Shown here: positions 24,822 to 34,362 of the stretch, one piece after another
Layout of the letters: each line of letters begins with the position of its first letter
How positions within the stretch are numbered: the stretch's first letter is position 1
From: an uncultured Jannaschia sp.
GTDB taxonomy: Bacteria; Pseudomonadota; Alphaproteobacteria; Rhodobacterales; Rhodobacteraceae
Length of the DNA: 43,220 nucleotides
Reading direction: 5' to 3'
Assembly: GCF_947494025.1 (NCBI RefSeq)
Contig: NZ_CANLTQ010000024.1
Location: 1 to 43,220 of the forward strand
Position numbers and translations under genes: made by a program
The notes under the pieces: generated by a model
The model's input: the letters and a program-made list of their open reading frames with translations, nothing else
Database searches by the model: none
What the model was told of the DNA's origin: nothing

Positions 24822-26294
24822 TCAATGTCCGCCGCCCGCATCGCCGGCGAGCTCGACGCCGGCACCGGCCTCGCCCCCGCCCGCGCCGCCGCCGCCGCCG
24901 TAGATCGCGGCGTCGAGTCTGGCCGCGGCGCTCCAGAACCGCTGCTTGGCCTGGGCGGCATCGAGCTGGCTCGAAAGGCCGGCGCGGATGTCAATCAGCA
25001 GCTCGAACGTGCTGGTGATCATGCCGTTGTTGGCAAGCAGGGCCTGCTCGTCGATGATCGCGCGTAGCGGCAGAACCACGTCGCGGTACTGGCGCGCGAC
25101 CGCGTAGCTGCCGCGATACTGGGTCTCGGCGTCGCGCGCCTCCGAACGCACGGCCACCGCGGCCTCCGCGAGCACGTTCGCGGCCTGAAGGTAGGACAAC
25201 TCGGCCTTGCGTAGCCGGGCGCGTCCGCTGTCGAAGATCGGGATCGCGAACTCCAGCTCGACCTGCGGGGTCAGGCCCTGCTCGATCTCGCCGTCGCCAT
25301 CGTCGACGGGCTCGCGCTCCAGCTCGACCCCGGTGATCACCTCGAGATCGGTCAGACGCCTCGTCGCATTCGTCAGTCCGTAGGCTCGGGCCGTTGCGGC
25401 AAGACCCAGCCGTGCCACCTCGAGATCGACCCGGTTGCGCAGCGCCGTGGCCTCGATACCGGCCGTCGATCGCAACCCGCCGGGCAGCGCCGGCAACGCG
25501 TCGGGGACGTAGTAGTCCACCTCGGTGCCGTAGAGCCCCATCAGCCGGGTGAGGTTCTCCTTTGCCGACGCCGCAGCAAGGCGGGCTTCGGCGGTCTGCG
25601 CGGCCAATTCGGCGTCGAAGACCTGCTCGCGCGCTTGGCCCGCGCGATTGAGCGCGCCCGTCCGGCCCAACTCCAGGGCCAGCTCCGAGGAGGCATCCGC
25701 GGCTTGCGCGGCCTGCGCCAGAAGGGCCACCGTCTCGAAGGCGGCGACGGCGTCGATCCAGGCGGTGCGGGTCGCGTAGGCGAGCGACAGTGTGTCGACG
25801 ACGGCTTGCATCTGCGCGCGCTGGAACTCCGCCTGCGCGACGGCCACGCGGCGACGACGCGTCGGGGCGTCGAGGAGATTCACGGCGACGAGCGACTCGA
25901 TCGCCCGAAACGCGCCCACCTCCGGCGCACCGATCCCGAGGACGCCCAGGGCGACCACCGGGTTCTCGGGCGTCGCTTGCTGCCAGACCTCGGCTGCCGA
26001 CAGGCCGATTTCGGCGTAGGACGCCTGCAACCCGCGATTGTTGAGGAGCGCGACTTGCACGGCGGTGTCCGCCGAGATCGTGCGCTGATGCGTCAGTGCA
26101 TGGACCTCGCGGCCGACCTGCTGCGCTTGCGCTGCGCTCTGGAGCAGGACCGAGCGGCGCCCCGTCGCGGCCTGCGTGCGGTCGGCCACAAGACGGAAGC
26201 CCGCGCCGGGGGCGGTGATGCCGGACGGCAGCGTCGTGGCGCAAGCGCCGAGCGCTAAAGGCAGCAATACGGCTGCCCGTTTGAGGAATACCAT
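24822..26294 (-). CDS. TolC-like outer membrane efflux lipoprotein
   Basis: A 490-aa outer membrane factor. The lipobox is LALGAC at residue 17, and two long helical-repeat regions follow, rich in Ala/Gln heptad-like segments (AELAAQTAEARLAAASAKENL). The C-terminal tail is Gly/Ala/His-rich. Start ATG 26294 shares one base with the stop of the small lipoprotein gene (TGATG); the longer frame upstream is Arg-rich and not homologous. No inner-membrane RND partner is present, so its use in copper efflux is unclear. Confidence 0.88.
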   Translation of the reverse strand: MVFLKRAAVLLPLALGACATTLPSGITAPGAGFRLVADRTQAATGRRSVLLQSAAQAQQVGREVHALTHQRTISADTAVQVALLNNRGLQASYAEIGLSAAEVWQQATPENPVVALGVLGIGAPEVGAFRAIESLVAVNLLDAPTRRRRVAVAQAEFQRAQMQAVVDTLSLAYATRTAWIDAVAAFETVALLAQAAQAADASSELALELGRTGALNRAGQAREQVFDAELAAQTAEARLAAASAKENLTRLMGLYGTEVDYYVPDALPALPGGLRSTAGIEATALRNRVDLEVARLGLAATARAYGLTNATRRLTDLEVITGVELEREPVDDGDGEIEQGLTPQVELEFAIPIFDSGRARLRKAELSYLQAANVLAEAAVAVRSEARDAETQYRGSYAVARQYRDVVLPLRAIIDEQALLANNGMITSTFELLIDIRAGLSSQLDAAQAKQRFWSAAARLDAAIYGGGGGAGGGEAGAGVELAGDAGGGH

Positions 26295-26515
26295 CAGCCG
26301 CGCTCCTGCGAACGGTTCAGTTCGCGCCAGTCGGCCGGTTCGACGACCGGGCGGGCCGTGTAGTTGCGGATCGGGTCCGCGTATCCGGTCCGGCGGGGCG
26401 CGACCGTGAGCGATGCCGGTTCCGTCAGGAATGTCGCGTCGGGCAGCACGGTGGCACCGCCGCAGGAAGCCAGCGCCAGGGGCGCCGCCCCGGCCAGAAG
26501 AAGTTTGTGTAGCAT
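26294..26515 (-). CDS. Small lipoprotein of unknown function
   Basis: A 73-aa protein with a signal and lipobox LALASC (Cys near 17). The mature part of about 56 residues includes RRTGYADPIRNYTARPVV and contains no Cys or His cluster. Start ATG 26515 is preceded by GGACGG; a longer form starting at 26548 lacks sense. It is coupled to the TolC-like gene and is probably a partner of it. Confidence 0.75.
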   Translation of the reverse strand: MLHKLLLAGAAPLALASCGGATVLPDATFLTEPASLTVAPRRTGYADPIRNYTARPVVEPADWRELNRSQERG

Positions 26516-26595
26516 TGATCCGTCCTGCCCGTTCCGGGCCGACCCCATCCGAGCAGGGCCTCAAATCCGAAGTCAGGCCCGCATGCGGGCCGCGA

Positions 26596-26979
26596 TCAGA
26601 TCGTCAGGGATGGCGGACGGAGAAACTCGACTGTGCGATGGCGCGCGGTAACGGGATGATCGGACGGAGCGATTTCCCCGATGCGCGACTCGGGCGCGTC
26701 CGGCAGGATCAGAACCCCGAGTATGGTCGTCGAGGTACCCACGCAGCAGGAGCCATCGCCCATATCGTGGGTGGCACCATCGGCATTTGGGGGACACTTT
26801 TCCGTCGCGGTCAGATCATGACCGGAATCGCCATCGTCAGCCACGGCCATTGCCGCATGGTGATCGACCATTGCCGCGGCCGACACCGGCCCGGCCAGAG
26901 AGCCGAAGGCGAACAAGCCGACCAAGGCGAAGACCAAGGTCGTACGGATCGCATGGAAGAGAGCGGCGAGCGCGGGCAT
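26596..26979 (-). CDS. Small exported Cys/His protein, unknown function (copy 1)
   Basis: A 127-aa protein with a signal-like helix (TTLVFALVGLFAFGS, cleavage near VSAAA), then His and Cys: DHHAAM, TEKCPPN and GSCCVGTS. It is the first gene of the copper cluster that runs left to the phosphatase. The protein at 33498-33833 has the same plan (signal, His, CC, then GVxxPDAPE), so the two are probably related. I do not know the family; metal binding is inferred from the Cys/His content. An alternative TTG start at 27015 overlaps a TTGACA. Confidence 0.7.
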   Translation of the reverse strand: MPALAALFHAIRTTLVFALVGLFAFGSLAGPVSAAAMVDHHAAMAVADDGDSGHDLTATEKCPPNADGATHDMGDGSCCVGTSTTILGVLILPDAPESRIGEIAPSDHPVTARHRTVEFLRPPSLTI

Positions 26980-27018
26980 GCGAGGTGCGATATGAGCCTC
27001 GCTCCGGTCTGTCAATTC

Positions 27019-27049
27019 AGGAACTCGGGGTACCGCGCGGGAGGGTTAG
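27019..27049 (-). promoter_or_regulatory. CueR-type box upstream of the leftward copper cluster
   Basis: Minus strand: CTAACC (27049-27044), a 19-base spacer starting CTCCCGCGCGG, then GTTCCT. It aligns with the box at 28901-28931 (TTGACC, CTCCGGCGCGG). It is 40-70 bp before ATG 26979. A second candidate, TTGACA (27015-27010) with TATCGC 17 bases on, would make a nearly leaderless transcript. Confidence 0.5.
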
Positions 27050-27069
27050 TGGTTTTCCGCTCTGACGCG

Positions 27070-27560
27070 TCATTGTGTGGCATCGCGCCCACAGCAGCGT
27101 GCGCGCTCGCGGTAGAGCGCCGCGGGCGTGACGCCGACCGCATCGGTGATGCCTCGCCATCCGCCCGGTTCCGGCGCCGGGTTCAGGACGAGCCAGGCGT
27201 CTAGGCGATCGGAAAAGCGCCGCAGCCGCCGGATCTCCGCCCAGGTATGAGCGCGTTGCAACTCGAAGCGACCGCTCCGAGTAAGGCAAGGCACGCGTTG
27301 GGGCGATCCGCGAGCGCCGACAGGAAGGTCTTGCGGAAGAGCGAGGCGACGATCACGTCGTCCTGCACGACCGCCCCGCAATGATTGAACGATGCGGGCA
27401 GCAAAGCCTTCGCCACCAGCCCGCCCGCCCCGATGCGCGCGAGCAGGAGCCGCGCGCCGTCCGGCAAAACACGCTCGAGCAGGATCGTTCCTGCCCGGCA
27501 GAGATGCATCTCGTCGACGGGATCATCCCGGCGGAACAGTGTCGACCCATAGGGTGGCTG
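27070..27560 (-). pseudogene. Crp/Fnr family regulator, frameshifted
   Basis: The N-terminal cyclic-nucleotide-like domain reads STLFRRDDPVDEMHLCRAG, LLLARIGAGGLVAKAL and SLFRKTFLSALADRPN. Near 27262 the frame shifts, and the C-terminal part continues as ELQRAHTWAEIRRLRRFSD and GGWRGITDAVGVTPAALYRE. A second break probably lies near 27553, so the true start is uncertain. Similar Crp-like proteins sit beside copper-resistance genes in other Rhodobacterales as I recall. Confidence 0.7.
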
Positions 27561-27638
27561 AAACTTGGCGCGCGGTCGAAGAGGATTTGCGAGGAAGACT
27601 TAATCGCGGCCAAACCAAGACGAGCGCCTACGGCCCCC

Positions 27639-27670
27639 CTTTCCTTCCAGCGCTGGCAAATCCCCATCTG
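27639..27670 (+). promoter_or_regulatory. CueR-type box upstream of copC
   Basis: TTCCAGCGCTGG starts at 27645, preceded by CTTTCC, and CATCTG lies at 27665-27670 (a 19- or 20-base spacer depending on register). The dyad and the -10-like sequence match the CopA ATPase box (TTCCAGCG, CATCTC). It is 30 bp before the copC start. Confidence 0.55.
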
Positions 27671-27699
27671 CCCGTCGACGTAAGATACAGAAGACAGAC

Positions 27700-28037
27700 A
27701 TGATTCACCGTTTCGTACCTGCCGCCTTTGCCGCCGCCCTGCCGCTGCCTGGCGCGGCGCTCGCCGATACCGCGCTGGAAAGCAGCGTCCCGGCGGGGGC
27801 GAGATCGTCGCCGGCCCCGTCGAGCAGGTCGAGCTGAGCTTCGACGACGGCATCTGGCTAACCCGCGTCGAGGTCGAGGGGCCGGACGGCACGACCGAGT
27901 TCGATGTCGAGGCGGTCAAAAGGTCTGCATTCATCGCCCCCGTCGAACCGGGGCCGGGCGTCTACGAGTTGAGCTATATCGGGCTGGGGCCGGACGGCCA
28001 TCCGATGAAGGGTGCTTTCGGCTTCGAGGTCGAGTGA
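27700..28037 (+). pseudogene. copC: CopC periplasmic copper-binding protein, frameshifted
   Basis: ATG 27700 starts a Sec signal (MIHRFVPAAFAAALPLPGAALADTALESSVPA). After that the frame is lost at 27795-27800 (a run of G) and CopC homology resumes as EIVAGPVEQVELSFDDGIWL, then GPGVYELSYIGLGPDGHP and MKGAFGFEVE to TGA 28035. The length is 338 bases, so one base is missing. Only the tail keeps a Cu ligand-like His. copC-copD order follows. Confidence 0.8.
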
Positions 28038-28041
28038 GGCC

Positions 28042-28883
28042 ATGGACGGTGTGACGCTGGCCCGGGTGGCGGCCAAAGCGCGGCCCTCGGCGGGGCCGAG
28101 GCCATGCTCTGGGCCGCATTCCTCGCGCCGGGGGAAGGGCGGCGGATCCGGCCGGTCGTCGCGGTGGCCGCCTTGGTCGGGCTCTCGCTGATCGCGCTGC
28201 GCCTCGGTCTGCGCGGCGCCGGCCTGACCGGGGACTGGGACGGGTTCACCGACACCGACATGATCGGGCTACTGCTTGAGACCTCCGTGGCGGCGGTGGC
28301 CGGATGGCGCGCGGCGGGCTTCGGCCTGCTCGCGGTCTGGGCGCTCGTCCCGCGGCTAGGCCATGCGCCGGGTCTCGCGGGCGCCGCGGCGCTGATCTGG
28401 TCCTTCACCGTGGTCGGTCACGTCTCGGAACTGCCGCGCGACTGGGCCACGGCGACGCTCGTGCATCTTGGGATGGTCGCGCTCTGGATGGCGGCGCTGC
28501 TGACGCTGCGCCGCTTGGCGCGCGCGGGCGACCCGGCCGCCGGGCCGGCGGCGGAACGCTTCGGCCGCGTCGCAATCTGGGCCGTCGCCGCGCTGGTGCT
28601 GGCGGGGCTGGCCTTGGGCTGGCGTCTGCTGGGCGGCGGGTTCGCGCCGCTGGTGACGACGGCCTATGGCTGGACGCTGCTGGCCAAGCTGGCAGTGGTG
28701 GCGGGGCTGTTGGGGCTCGCGGCGCTCAACAAGTTGCGCCTGTCGCCGGCGCTGGCCGCGGGCGATCCGACCGCCGGCCGACGCCTCGCACGCTCCATCG
28801 AGTGGGAGGTCGCGGCCGTGGCGGTCATCCTGACCCTGACGGCGGTGCTGACGATCGTGACGGCGCTGCCGACCGTTGCGTGA
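28042..28883 (+). pseudogene. copD: CopD copper-transport membrane protein, frameshifted
   Basis: ATG 28042 (MDGVTLARVAAKA) begins four bases after copC. Near 28080 one base is missing; the CopD sequence continues in the other frame as AAALGGAEAMLWAAF and then eight hydrophobic helices to 28883, including SFTVVGHVSELPRDWATA and LVHLGMVALWM. The C-terminal part includes AYGWTLLAKLAVVAGLLG, typical of the family. Length 842 is one short of a multiple of three. Repair of the one lesion would give an intact protein. Confidence 0.82.
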
Positions 28884-28900
28884 CGGGGCTGCGCCGTCCC

Positions 28901-28931
28901 TTGACCCTCCGGCGCGGCAAGCCCCCACCTC
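28901..28931 (+). promoter_or_regulatory. CueR-type box upstream of the beta-propeller gene
   Basis: TTGACC at 28901-28906, a 19-base spacer starting CTCCGGCGCGGC, then CACCTC at 28926-28931. It is 29 bp before ATG 28960 and lies right after copD. Confidence 0.7.
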
Positions 28932-28959
28932 GAAGCAAACCCCAAGCCGAAGAACCCCC

Positions 28960-29961
28960 ATGCCCTTCCTTGCCGCCGGCCTGCTCGCCGGAACCGCCCA
29001 GGCGGATGTCTTCCTGCCCTCGGGCGACGCCGACAGCGTCCTGCACCTGAACGACGCGCTGGCGAACGTCAGCCGGGTCGATGGCGTTGAAAACCCGCAC
29101 GGGCTCGCTGTGGCGCCCGGACGCGGGCTGCTGGTCACCGGCAGCCTGTCGCAGATGGCACGCGAGGACGCGGCGCAGATGGAGAAGCCGGCGGAGATGG
29201 ACGCGGCCGCACACGACGCGCATCACGGCGGGGCCCCGGCCGGGACCGGAACGGTCAGCATCGTGACGCTGGCTAGCGTCGCCGACCGTGCGCCGGTGGC
29301 GCGCGTCGAGGTGTCCGGCATGGTCCACCATGTCGAGGTGGACGCGGCGGAGCGCTACGCGGTCGCGACCCATCCGGGGCTGGAGGGCGTGTCGGTCATC
29401 GACCTGGAGGATCTGTAGGTCCGCGGCCCCGTCCGCACCGGACCCGAACCGGAATACGCGGTGTTCGATCCCGAGGAAGACGTCTTCCTGGTCTCGAACG
29501 CCGGCAACGGCATGATCAGCCGTCTGGACGCCGCGCGCGGGATCGTTCTGTCGAACCTTTCGCTCGAGGGCGGGCCGAAGCACCTTGACCGCGCCCCGGA
29601 CGGCACCGTCGCCGCGGGCCTGGCCGAGGAGGGGGCGGTGGCCCTGGTCGCGGACGACGCGGCCGCCGGCTCGCTGGAGATCGGCGGCACGCTGCACGGC
29701 GTCCGGATCGGCGCGGACGCGATCGCGGTCGCGGCGACGGAGCGCGATATGGTCGTGCGCGTCGACTGGGAGACCGACGAGCCGCTGGAGCGCTCGCCCG
29801 GGCCTGCGCCCTACCACGTGGCGCAGGGCGCGCCGGGCCTCCTGGTCAGCTCCTCGGCCGCGCCGCAGCTCTGGCGGCTGAACCCGGTGACGCCATAGAC
29901 GACCCAACGGGTCGAGACCGACGGCATCGTCCACCAGATCCGCATCGCCGACATGGAGTGA
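28960..29961 (+). pseudogene. YncE-like beta-propeller protein with two TAG codons
   Basis: One frame from 28960 to TGA 29959-29961 holds about 333 codons of a periplasmic WD/YncE-like propeller. It includes a His/Met-rich loop (AREDAAQMEKPAEMD, then AAHDAHHGG) and repeats such as VENPHGLAVAPGRGLLVTGS, GMVHHVEVDAAERYAVATHP and EYAVFDPEEDVFLVSNAGNG. TAG codons at 29416-29418 and 29896-29898 interrupt it. The signal sequence is unusually short (MPFLAAGLLAGTAQA), so the start may also be damaged. The His/Met-rich loop recalls metal-binding propellers such as the zinc chaperone AztD; identity with it is not shown. Confidence 0.65.
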
Positions 29962-30024
29962 CGGCGCGGGGGGCGCGGCCCAATGGAGCCTGGTGGCCGT
30001 CGGCCGGGAGCCCGCCGGCCCGCG

Positions 30025-30736
30025 TCAGCGCGCCTCGCGCACCCTGGCGACCGCCTCCGCCAGCGTCCCGGCCTCCACGAGGCCGGGCAGCAGGGTCTCG
30101 CCCACGACGAAGGCCGGCGTGCCGGAAATGCCCAGGAGGTCGGCGAACCGCATGGATTCGGCGATGTAGGCCTCGACCTCCGGCGCCTCCATGTCCGCCG
30201 GCAGCCGCTCGACGTCGAGCCCGACCTCCTCGGCGGTCCTGAGCACGGAGCGCGCTCGGCCCGGCCCGACAGCCCCATGAGCGCCCAGTGAAACGGCTCG
30301 TAGAGGCACCGCTCGTGGGCCGCGAGCGCCGCGCGGGCGGCGAACACGCTGCCCTCGCCCAGGATTGGCCATTCGCGGCCAACGATCCTCACCCCCGGAT
30401 GGTCAGCCATGAGCTCGGAGAGGATGGGCTTGGCGCGTCGGCAATAGGGACAGTTGTAGTCGAAGAACTCGACCACCGCGACGTCGCCGGCCGGGTCGCC
30501 CAGCACGGGCGCGTCGGCGAGCAGCGCCTCCCTCTCCGCGGCGACGGCGGAGCGGGCGGCCTCCTCGCGCGCCTGCAGGATGCCCACGGCCTCCATGACG
30601 ATCTCGGGATTCTCGAGGATCGCCTCGAGGGCGAGGCGCTTGACCTCCTCCTCCGTCGTCTCGTCGGTGAGGGCGGGGGCGCCGGTCAGCGCGGCGACCA
30701 GGAGGAACGCGGCGGGCGGGCGAACGAGATGGGCAT
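30025..30736 (-). pseudogene. DsbA-family thiol oxidoreductase, two frameshifts
   Basis: From ATG 30736 (MPISFARPP) the frame shifts at about 30715 in a C/G-rich run. The protein then reads DETTEEEVKRLALEAI, VAVVEFFDYNCPYCRRAKP (active site CPYC) and HERCLYEPFHWALMG. At about 30263 it shifts again to RTAEEVGLDVERLPADM and the cis-Pro loop ISGTPAFVVGE, ending at 30025. The length of 712 is two short of 714, so two single-base losses explain it. It resembles a Com1/ScsC-like DsbA. Confidence 0.8.
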
Positions 30737-30813
30737 GATGCGGCCTCGAGCTGATGTCTGGGCGGGGCCAGGCGCCTCGGGGTTGCGCGACTGGCGTCCG
30801 GTGTTCGAGACGG

Positions 30814-30844
30814 GCCGCCGGACCCTCCTGTGCGGCAAGGTCAA
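30814..30844 (-). promoter_or_regulatory. CueR-type box upstream of the dsbA-like pseudogene
   Basis: Minus strand: TTGACC (30844-30839) followed by a spacer beginning TTGCCGCACAGGAGG. The expected -10 position (GGCGGC) is poor. It is about 80 bp before ATG 30736. Confidence 0.5.
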
Positions 30845-30867
30845 GCGCCGCGTTCGCGGCGCGGGCC

Positions 30868-33378
30868 TCATTCCGCCGGGGCGACCGCCGATGCGCGGCG
30901 GGACGGCGCCGCGGGGACGGACGCCTCGCGCATCGGCGGCGACCAGCGGCGCAGGCGCAGCGCGTTGCCCAGTACGAAGACTGAACTGAGCGCCATCGCC
31001 CCGGCGGCGAGGATGGGCGAGAGCAGCAGGCCGAACGCGGGATAGAGGACGCCGGCGGCCACCGGCAGCAGCGCCGTGTTGTAGGCGAAGGCCCAGAACA
31101 GGTTCTGCCTGATGTTGTGGAGCGTCGCCTTCGACAGCGCGATGGCGTTCGGCACGCCCTTCAGCGAGTCCGACATCAGCACCACGTCCGCCGCCTCGAT
31201 AGCCACGTCCGTGCCGGTGCCGATGGCGAGGCCCACGTCCGCCTCGGCCAGGGCGGGGGCGTCGTTGATGCCGTCGCCCACGAAGGCCAGGCGTCCATGC
31301 GCGGCCTTGAGCGTCTTCACCGCGTCTACCTTGCCGCCGGGCAGCACCTCGGCCACGACCTCGTCGATCCCCAGGCCCCGCGCGATGGCCTCCGCCGTGC
31401 GGCGGTTGTCGCCGGTGATCATCGCGACCTTCAGGCCCAGTTCATGCAGCGCTCGGATCGCTTCAGGCGTGGTCTCCTTGACCGGGTCGGCGACGGCGAT
31501 CACGGCGGCGAGACGGCCATCGACGGCGGCATAAAGCGGCGTCTTACCCTCGTCGCCAAGCCGCGCAGCGGCGGCGGCGAAGATGGAGACGTCATGGCCG
31601 AGCGACGTCATGTAGCGGTCCGCGCCGACCTCGACGCGGCCCCCGTCGGCGAGGGCCGAGACGCCCATGCCGGTGATGCTCTCGAACGCGCGGGCCTCCG
31701 GTAGCGCCAACCCCTCGGCCTCGGCCGCCGCCACGACGGCGCGGGCGATCGGATGCTCCGAGAGCGCCTCGACGGCCGCGACGCGGGCCAGCACCTCCGC
31801 CCGGCCGAAGCCATCCGCGAGGCCGAGGTCGGTCAGGCGTGGCACGCCCTCGGTCAGCGTGCCGGTCTTGTCGAGTGCGACGACCCGCGCCTCCTTGAGA
31901 AGCTGCAGCGCCTCGCCGCGGCGGAAAAGCACGCCCATCTCCGCCCCGCGCCCGGTGCCCACCATGATCGAGGTCGGCGTGGCCAACCCCATGGCGCAGG
32001 GGCAGGCGCTGATCAGCACAGCCACCGCGTTGACAAGCCCGAAGGTCAACGCCGGCTCGGGGCCGAAGACGAACCAGACCCCGAAAGTCAGCGCCGCCAG
32101 CGCCATGACGGCGGGGACGAACCACATGGTCACGCGGTCCACCAGCGCCTGGATCGGCAGCTTGGAACCCTGCGCCTCCTCGACCATGCGGATGATCTGC
32201 GCCAGCATCGTGTCGCCGCCCACGGCGGTGGCGCGGAAGGACAGCGCGCCGGTCTGGTTGACGGTCCCGCCCACGATCGCAGCGCCGACGGCCTTGGCGA
32301 CGGGAACGGGCTCGCCGGTGATCATGCTCTCGTCGATATAGCTGGAACCCTCGATCACCTCGCCGTCCACCGGCGCTCGCTCGCCCGGGCGCAATTCGAC
32401 CATGTCGCCGGGGGCGACCTCGGCGACGGCGACCTCCACGAGCCGGCCGTCGCGGCGGACGCGCGCCGTCCTGGCCTGAAGCCCGACGAGCCGCTGGATC
32501 GCCATGGAGGTGCGCCCCCTGGCGCGCGCCTCCAGCCAGCGGCCCACCAGGATCAGCGTCGCGATCACGGCGGCGGCCTCGAAGTAAACGGCGACCGTCC
32601 CCTCGGGCAGCAGGCCTGGCGCGAAGAGCGCCACGACCGAGAACAGGTAGGCCGCGGAGGTGCCCACGGCGACGAGGCTGTTCATGTCCGGCGCGCCCTT
32701 GAGGAGCGCGGGGAAGCCCTTGGCGTAGAACCCGAGGCCCGGTCCGAAGAGCACCAGGCTCGTGAGGACGAACTGGATCAGCCAATTGGCCCGCATCCCG
32801 ATCGTCGCCATGATGAGGTCGTGGACCCCGGGGATCAGGTGCGCGCCCATTTCCAGGACGGCGACGGGCAGCGTCAGCAGGCCGGCCGCAAGAACGCTCC
32901 GACGCAGCCGGCCAGCCTCCTCGTCACGCTTCGCGGAGGCCGCGTCCCGTGACCCCTGGTCCCGCGCGATCTCGCGCGCCGTGTATCCGGCGGCCCCGGC
33001 GGCCGCGATCAGCGCCGCCGGATCGGCCGTCCCGCGCACCGTCGCCCGCTCCGTCGCGAGGTTGACGCTGGCCTCCGTGACACCAGGCACCGCGGCGAGC
33101 GCCCGCTCGACCCGCCCCGTGCAGGACGCGCAGCTCATGCCCTCCACCGCCAGCTCGACGGTCGCGGCGGGCACGGCGTAGCCCGCCGCCTCGACGGCGC
33201 GCGCCAGCGCCGCCCGGTCGGCCGTCCCGTGCACCGTCGCGCGTTCCGTGGCGAGGTTGACGCTCGCCTCCACGACGCCCGGAACGGCCTGCAGGGTTCG
33301 TTCGACGCGGCCGACGCAGGAGGCGCAGGACATCCCTTCGACGGGAAAGGTATGCGTGAGCGGGGCAGGGGCTAGCAT
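30868..33378 (-). CDS. copA: Cu(I)-exporting P-type ATPase CopA
   Basis: An 836-aa P1B-1 ATPase. Two heavy-metal-associated domains carry GMSCASC at Cys18/Cys21 and Cys83/Cys86. The actuator motif is SMITGEPVP, the metal site is ISACPCAMG, then [26 protein letters not shown] and [10 protein letters not shown]. The later helices AFAYNT and MALSSVF match the Cu(I)-specific Asn-Tyr and Met-Ser-Ser residues. It pumps Cu(I) from cytoplasm to periplasm. It has its own CueR-type box and lies opposite the cueR-like gene, but not adjacent (a small gene separates them). Confidence 0.96.
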   Translation of the reverse strand: MLAPAPLTHTFPVEGMSCASCVGRVERTLQAVPGVVEASVNLATERATVHGTADRAALARAVEAAGYAVPAATVELAVEGMSCASCTGRVERALAAVPGVTEASVNLATERATVRGTADPAALIAAAGAAGYTAREIARDQGSRDAASAKRDEEAGRLRRSVLAAGLLTLPVAVLEMGAHLIPGVHDLIMATIGMRANWLIQFVLTSLVLFGPGLGFYAKGFPALLKGAPDMNSLVAVGTSAAYLFSVVALFAPGLLPEGTVAVYFEAAAVIATLILVGRWLEARARGRTSMAIQRLVGLQARTARVRRDGRLVEVAVAEVAPGDMVELRPGERAPVDGEVIEGSSYIDESMITGEPVPVAKAVGAAIVGGTVNQTGALSFRATAVGGDTMLAQIIRMVEEAQGSKLPIQALVDRVTMWFVPAVMALAALTFGVWFVFGPEPALTFGLVNAVAVLISACPCAMGLATPTSIMVGTGRGAEMGVLFRRGEALQLLKEARVVALDKTGTLTEGVPRLTDLGLADGFGRAEVLARVAAVEALSEHPIARAVVAAAEAEGLALPEARAFESITGMGVSALADGGRVEVGADRYMTSLGHDVSIFAAAAARLGDEGKTPLYAAVDGRLAAVIAVADPVKETTPEAIRALHELGLKVAMITGDNRRTAEAIARGLGIDEVVAEVLPGGKVDAVKTLKAAHGRLAFVGDGINDAPALAEADVGLAIGTGTDVAIEAADVVLMSDSLKGVPNAIALSKATLHNIRQNLFWAFAYNTALLPVAAGVLYPAFGLLLSPILAAGAMALSSVFVLGNALRLRRWSPPMREASVPAAPSRRASAVAPAE

Positions 33379-33414
33379 CAGCGCGTTTCCTCGGTCGGGC
33401 TTCGGTCGACAGAA

Positions 33415-33445
33415 GAGATGGGGCTTCCTCCCGCTGGAAGGTCAA
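33415..33445 (-). promoter_or_regulatory. CueR-type promoter of the CopA ATPase gene
   Basis: Minus strand: TTGACC (33445-33440), 19-base spacer starting TTCCAGCGGGAGGAAG (arms CTTCC/GGAAG), then CATCTC (33420-33415). It is 37 bp before ATG 33378. It is the best match to classic CueR promoters here and serves as the reference for the set. Confidence 0.85.
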
Positions 33446-33497
33446 GGGCCGATGTCCCGAACTTGAGATCACCTGGCATCGGGCCTACTTTCCGGTT

Positions 33498-33833
33498 ATG
33501 GTACTGTTTCGGGCCCTCTGCTACCTGCTCGTTGCCGCCGTGCTGGCGGCCGGCCTGTTCGGCGCCGGTCTAGCCTCCGTCGCGCATGCTCATGGGCCTG
33601 ACGAGGTCCGATCCGAACAGGGCCTTTCCGTCGTGACCGCTGGCGCCATGAACGAATGCTGCCAGAACACGAGCGACCGGGGGGCATCCTGCACGAGCGT
33701 CATGGGCGTCGCGCCCGACGCGCCGGAGCTTTCCCCCTCATTGGGATTCGCCACGACGATCGCGTTTCGGCCGATCGACTTGTCCGACGGCCGCGAACCT
33801 CACGACCTTCTCGATCCGCCGCGAACGGCCTGA
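33498..33833 (+). CDS. Small exported Cys protein, unknown function (copy 2)
   Basis: A 111-aa protein with a signal (LCYLLVAAVLAAGLFGAG, cleavage after AHAHG) and Cys in MNECCQNTSD and ASCTSVMG, followed by VAPDAPELSPS. It shares its layout with the gene at 26596-26979. It lies between the CopA ATPase (divergent) and the CueR-like gene (same direction, 127 bp downstream). Function unknown; copper binding is a guess from Cys and location. Confidence 0.7.
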   Translation: MVLFRALCYLLVAAVLAAGLFGAGLASVAHAHGPDEVRSEQGLSVVTAGAMNECCQNTSDRGASCTSVMGVAPDAPELSPSLGFATTIAFRPIDLSDGREPHDLLDPPRTA

Positions 33834-33960
33834 CGGCGCGCCCCGGTGGCGCGCCGACATCCGTCGCGCCCGAACGGCGCGCCACGGACCATCGCGCCAA
33901 TGGAACCGAGGAACCTGTCATGCCATCCCACTTGCCGTCTCTCCTCCGCGGGGGGCCGTT

Positions 33961-34362
33961 ATGAACATCGGAGAAGCCGCCGAGCGGACCGGCGTCCCCC
34001 CGAAGACGATCCGCTACTACGAGGATATCGGGCTCGTCACGCCGAGCCGGTCCTGCAACGGATACCGGGCCTTCTCGATGCGGGACGTCCACAAACTGAA
34101 CTTCCTGGGCCGCACCCGGGCGCTCGGCTTCTCGATCGAGGATTGCCGCGCGTTGCTCGCGCTATGGAACGACGAGACGCGGTCCAGCGCCGAGGTCAAG
34201 CGGCTCGCCCAAGACCACCTCGCCGCGATCGAGGCGAAGATCACCGCCCTGCGGGAGATGCGCGACACGCTCACGCAGCTGGTCGAGTCCTGCGCCGGCG
34301 ACGACCGGCCGGACTGCCCGATCATCGAGTCGCTGAGCGCGCGCGACGACGCCCATGCCTGA
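33961..34362 (+). CDS. cueR: CueR/HmrR-like copper-responsive MerR regulator
   Basis: A 133-aa MerR protein. The N-terminal MNIGEAAERTGVPPKTIRYY and NGYRAFSMRDV form the winged helix. The metal loop is ESCAGDDRPDCPII with Cys111 and Cys119, and Ser75/Ser76 at the position that is Ser77 in CueR, the hallmark of Cu(I)/Ag(I)/Au(I) sensing. This contrasts with the three-Cys regulator at 10251. It overlaps the start of the CDF pseudogene. It is the natural candidate for controlling the twelve copper-type boxes listed here. Confidence 0.93.
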   Translation: MNIGEAAERTGVPPKTIRYYEDIGLVTPSRSCNGYRAFSMRDVHKLNFLGRTRALGFSIEDCRALLALWNDETRSSAEVKRLAQDHLAAIEAKITALREMRDTLTQLVESCAGDDRPDCPIIESLSARDDAHA

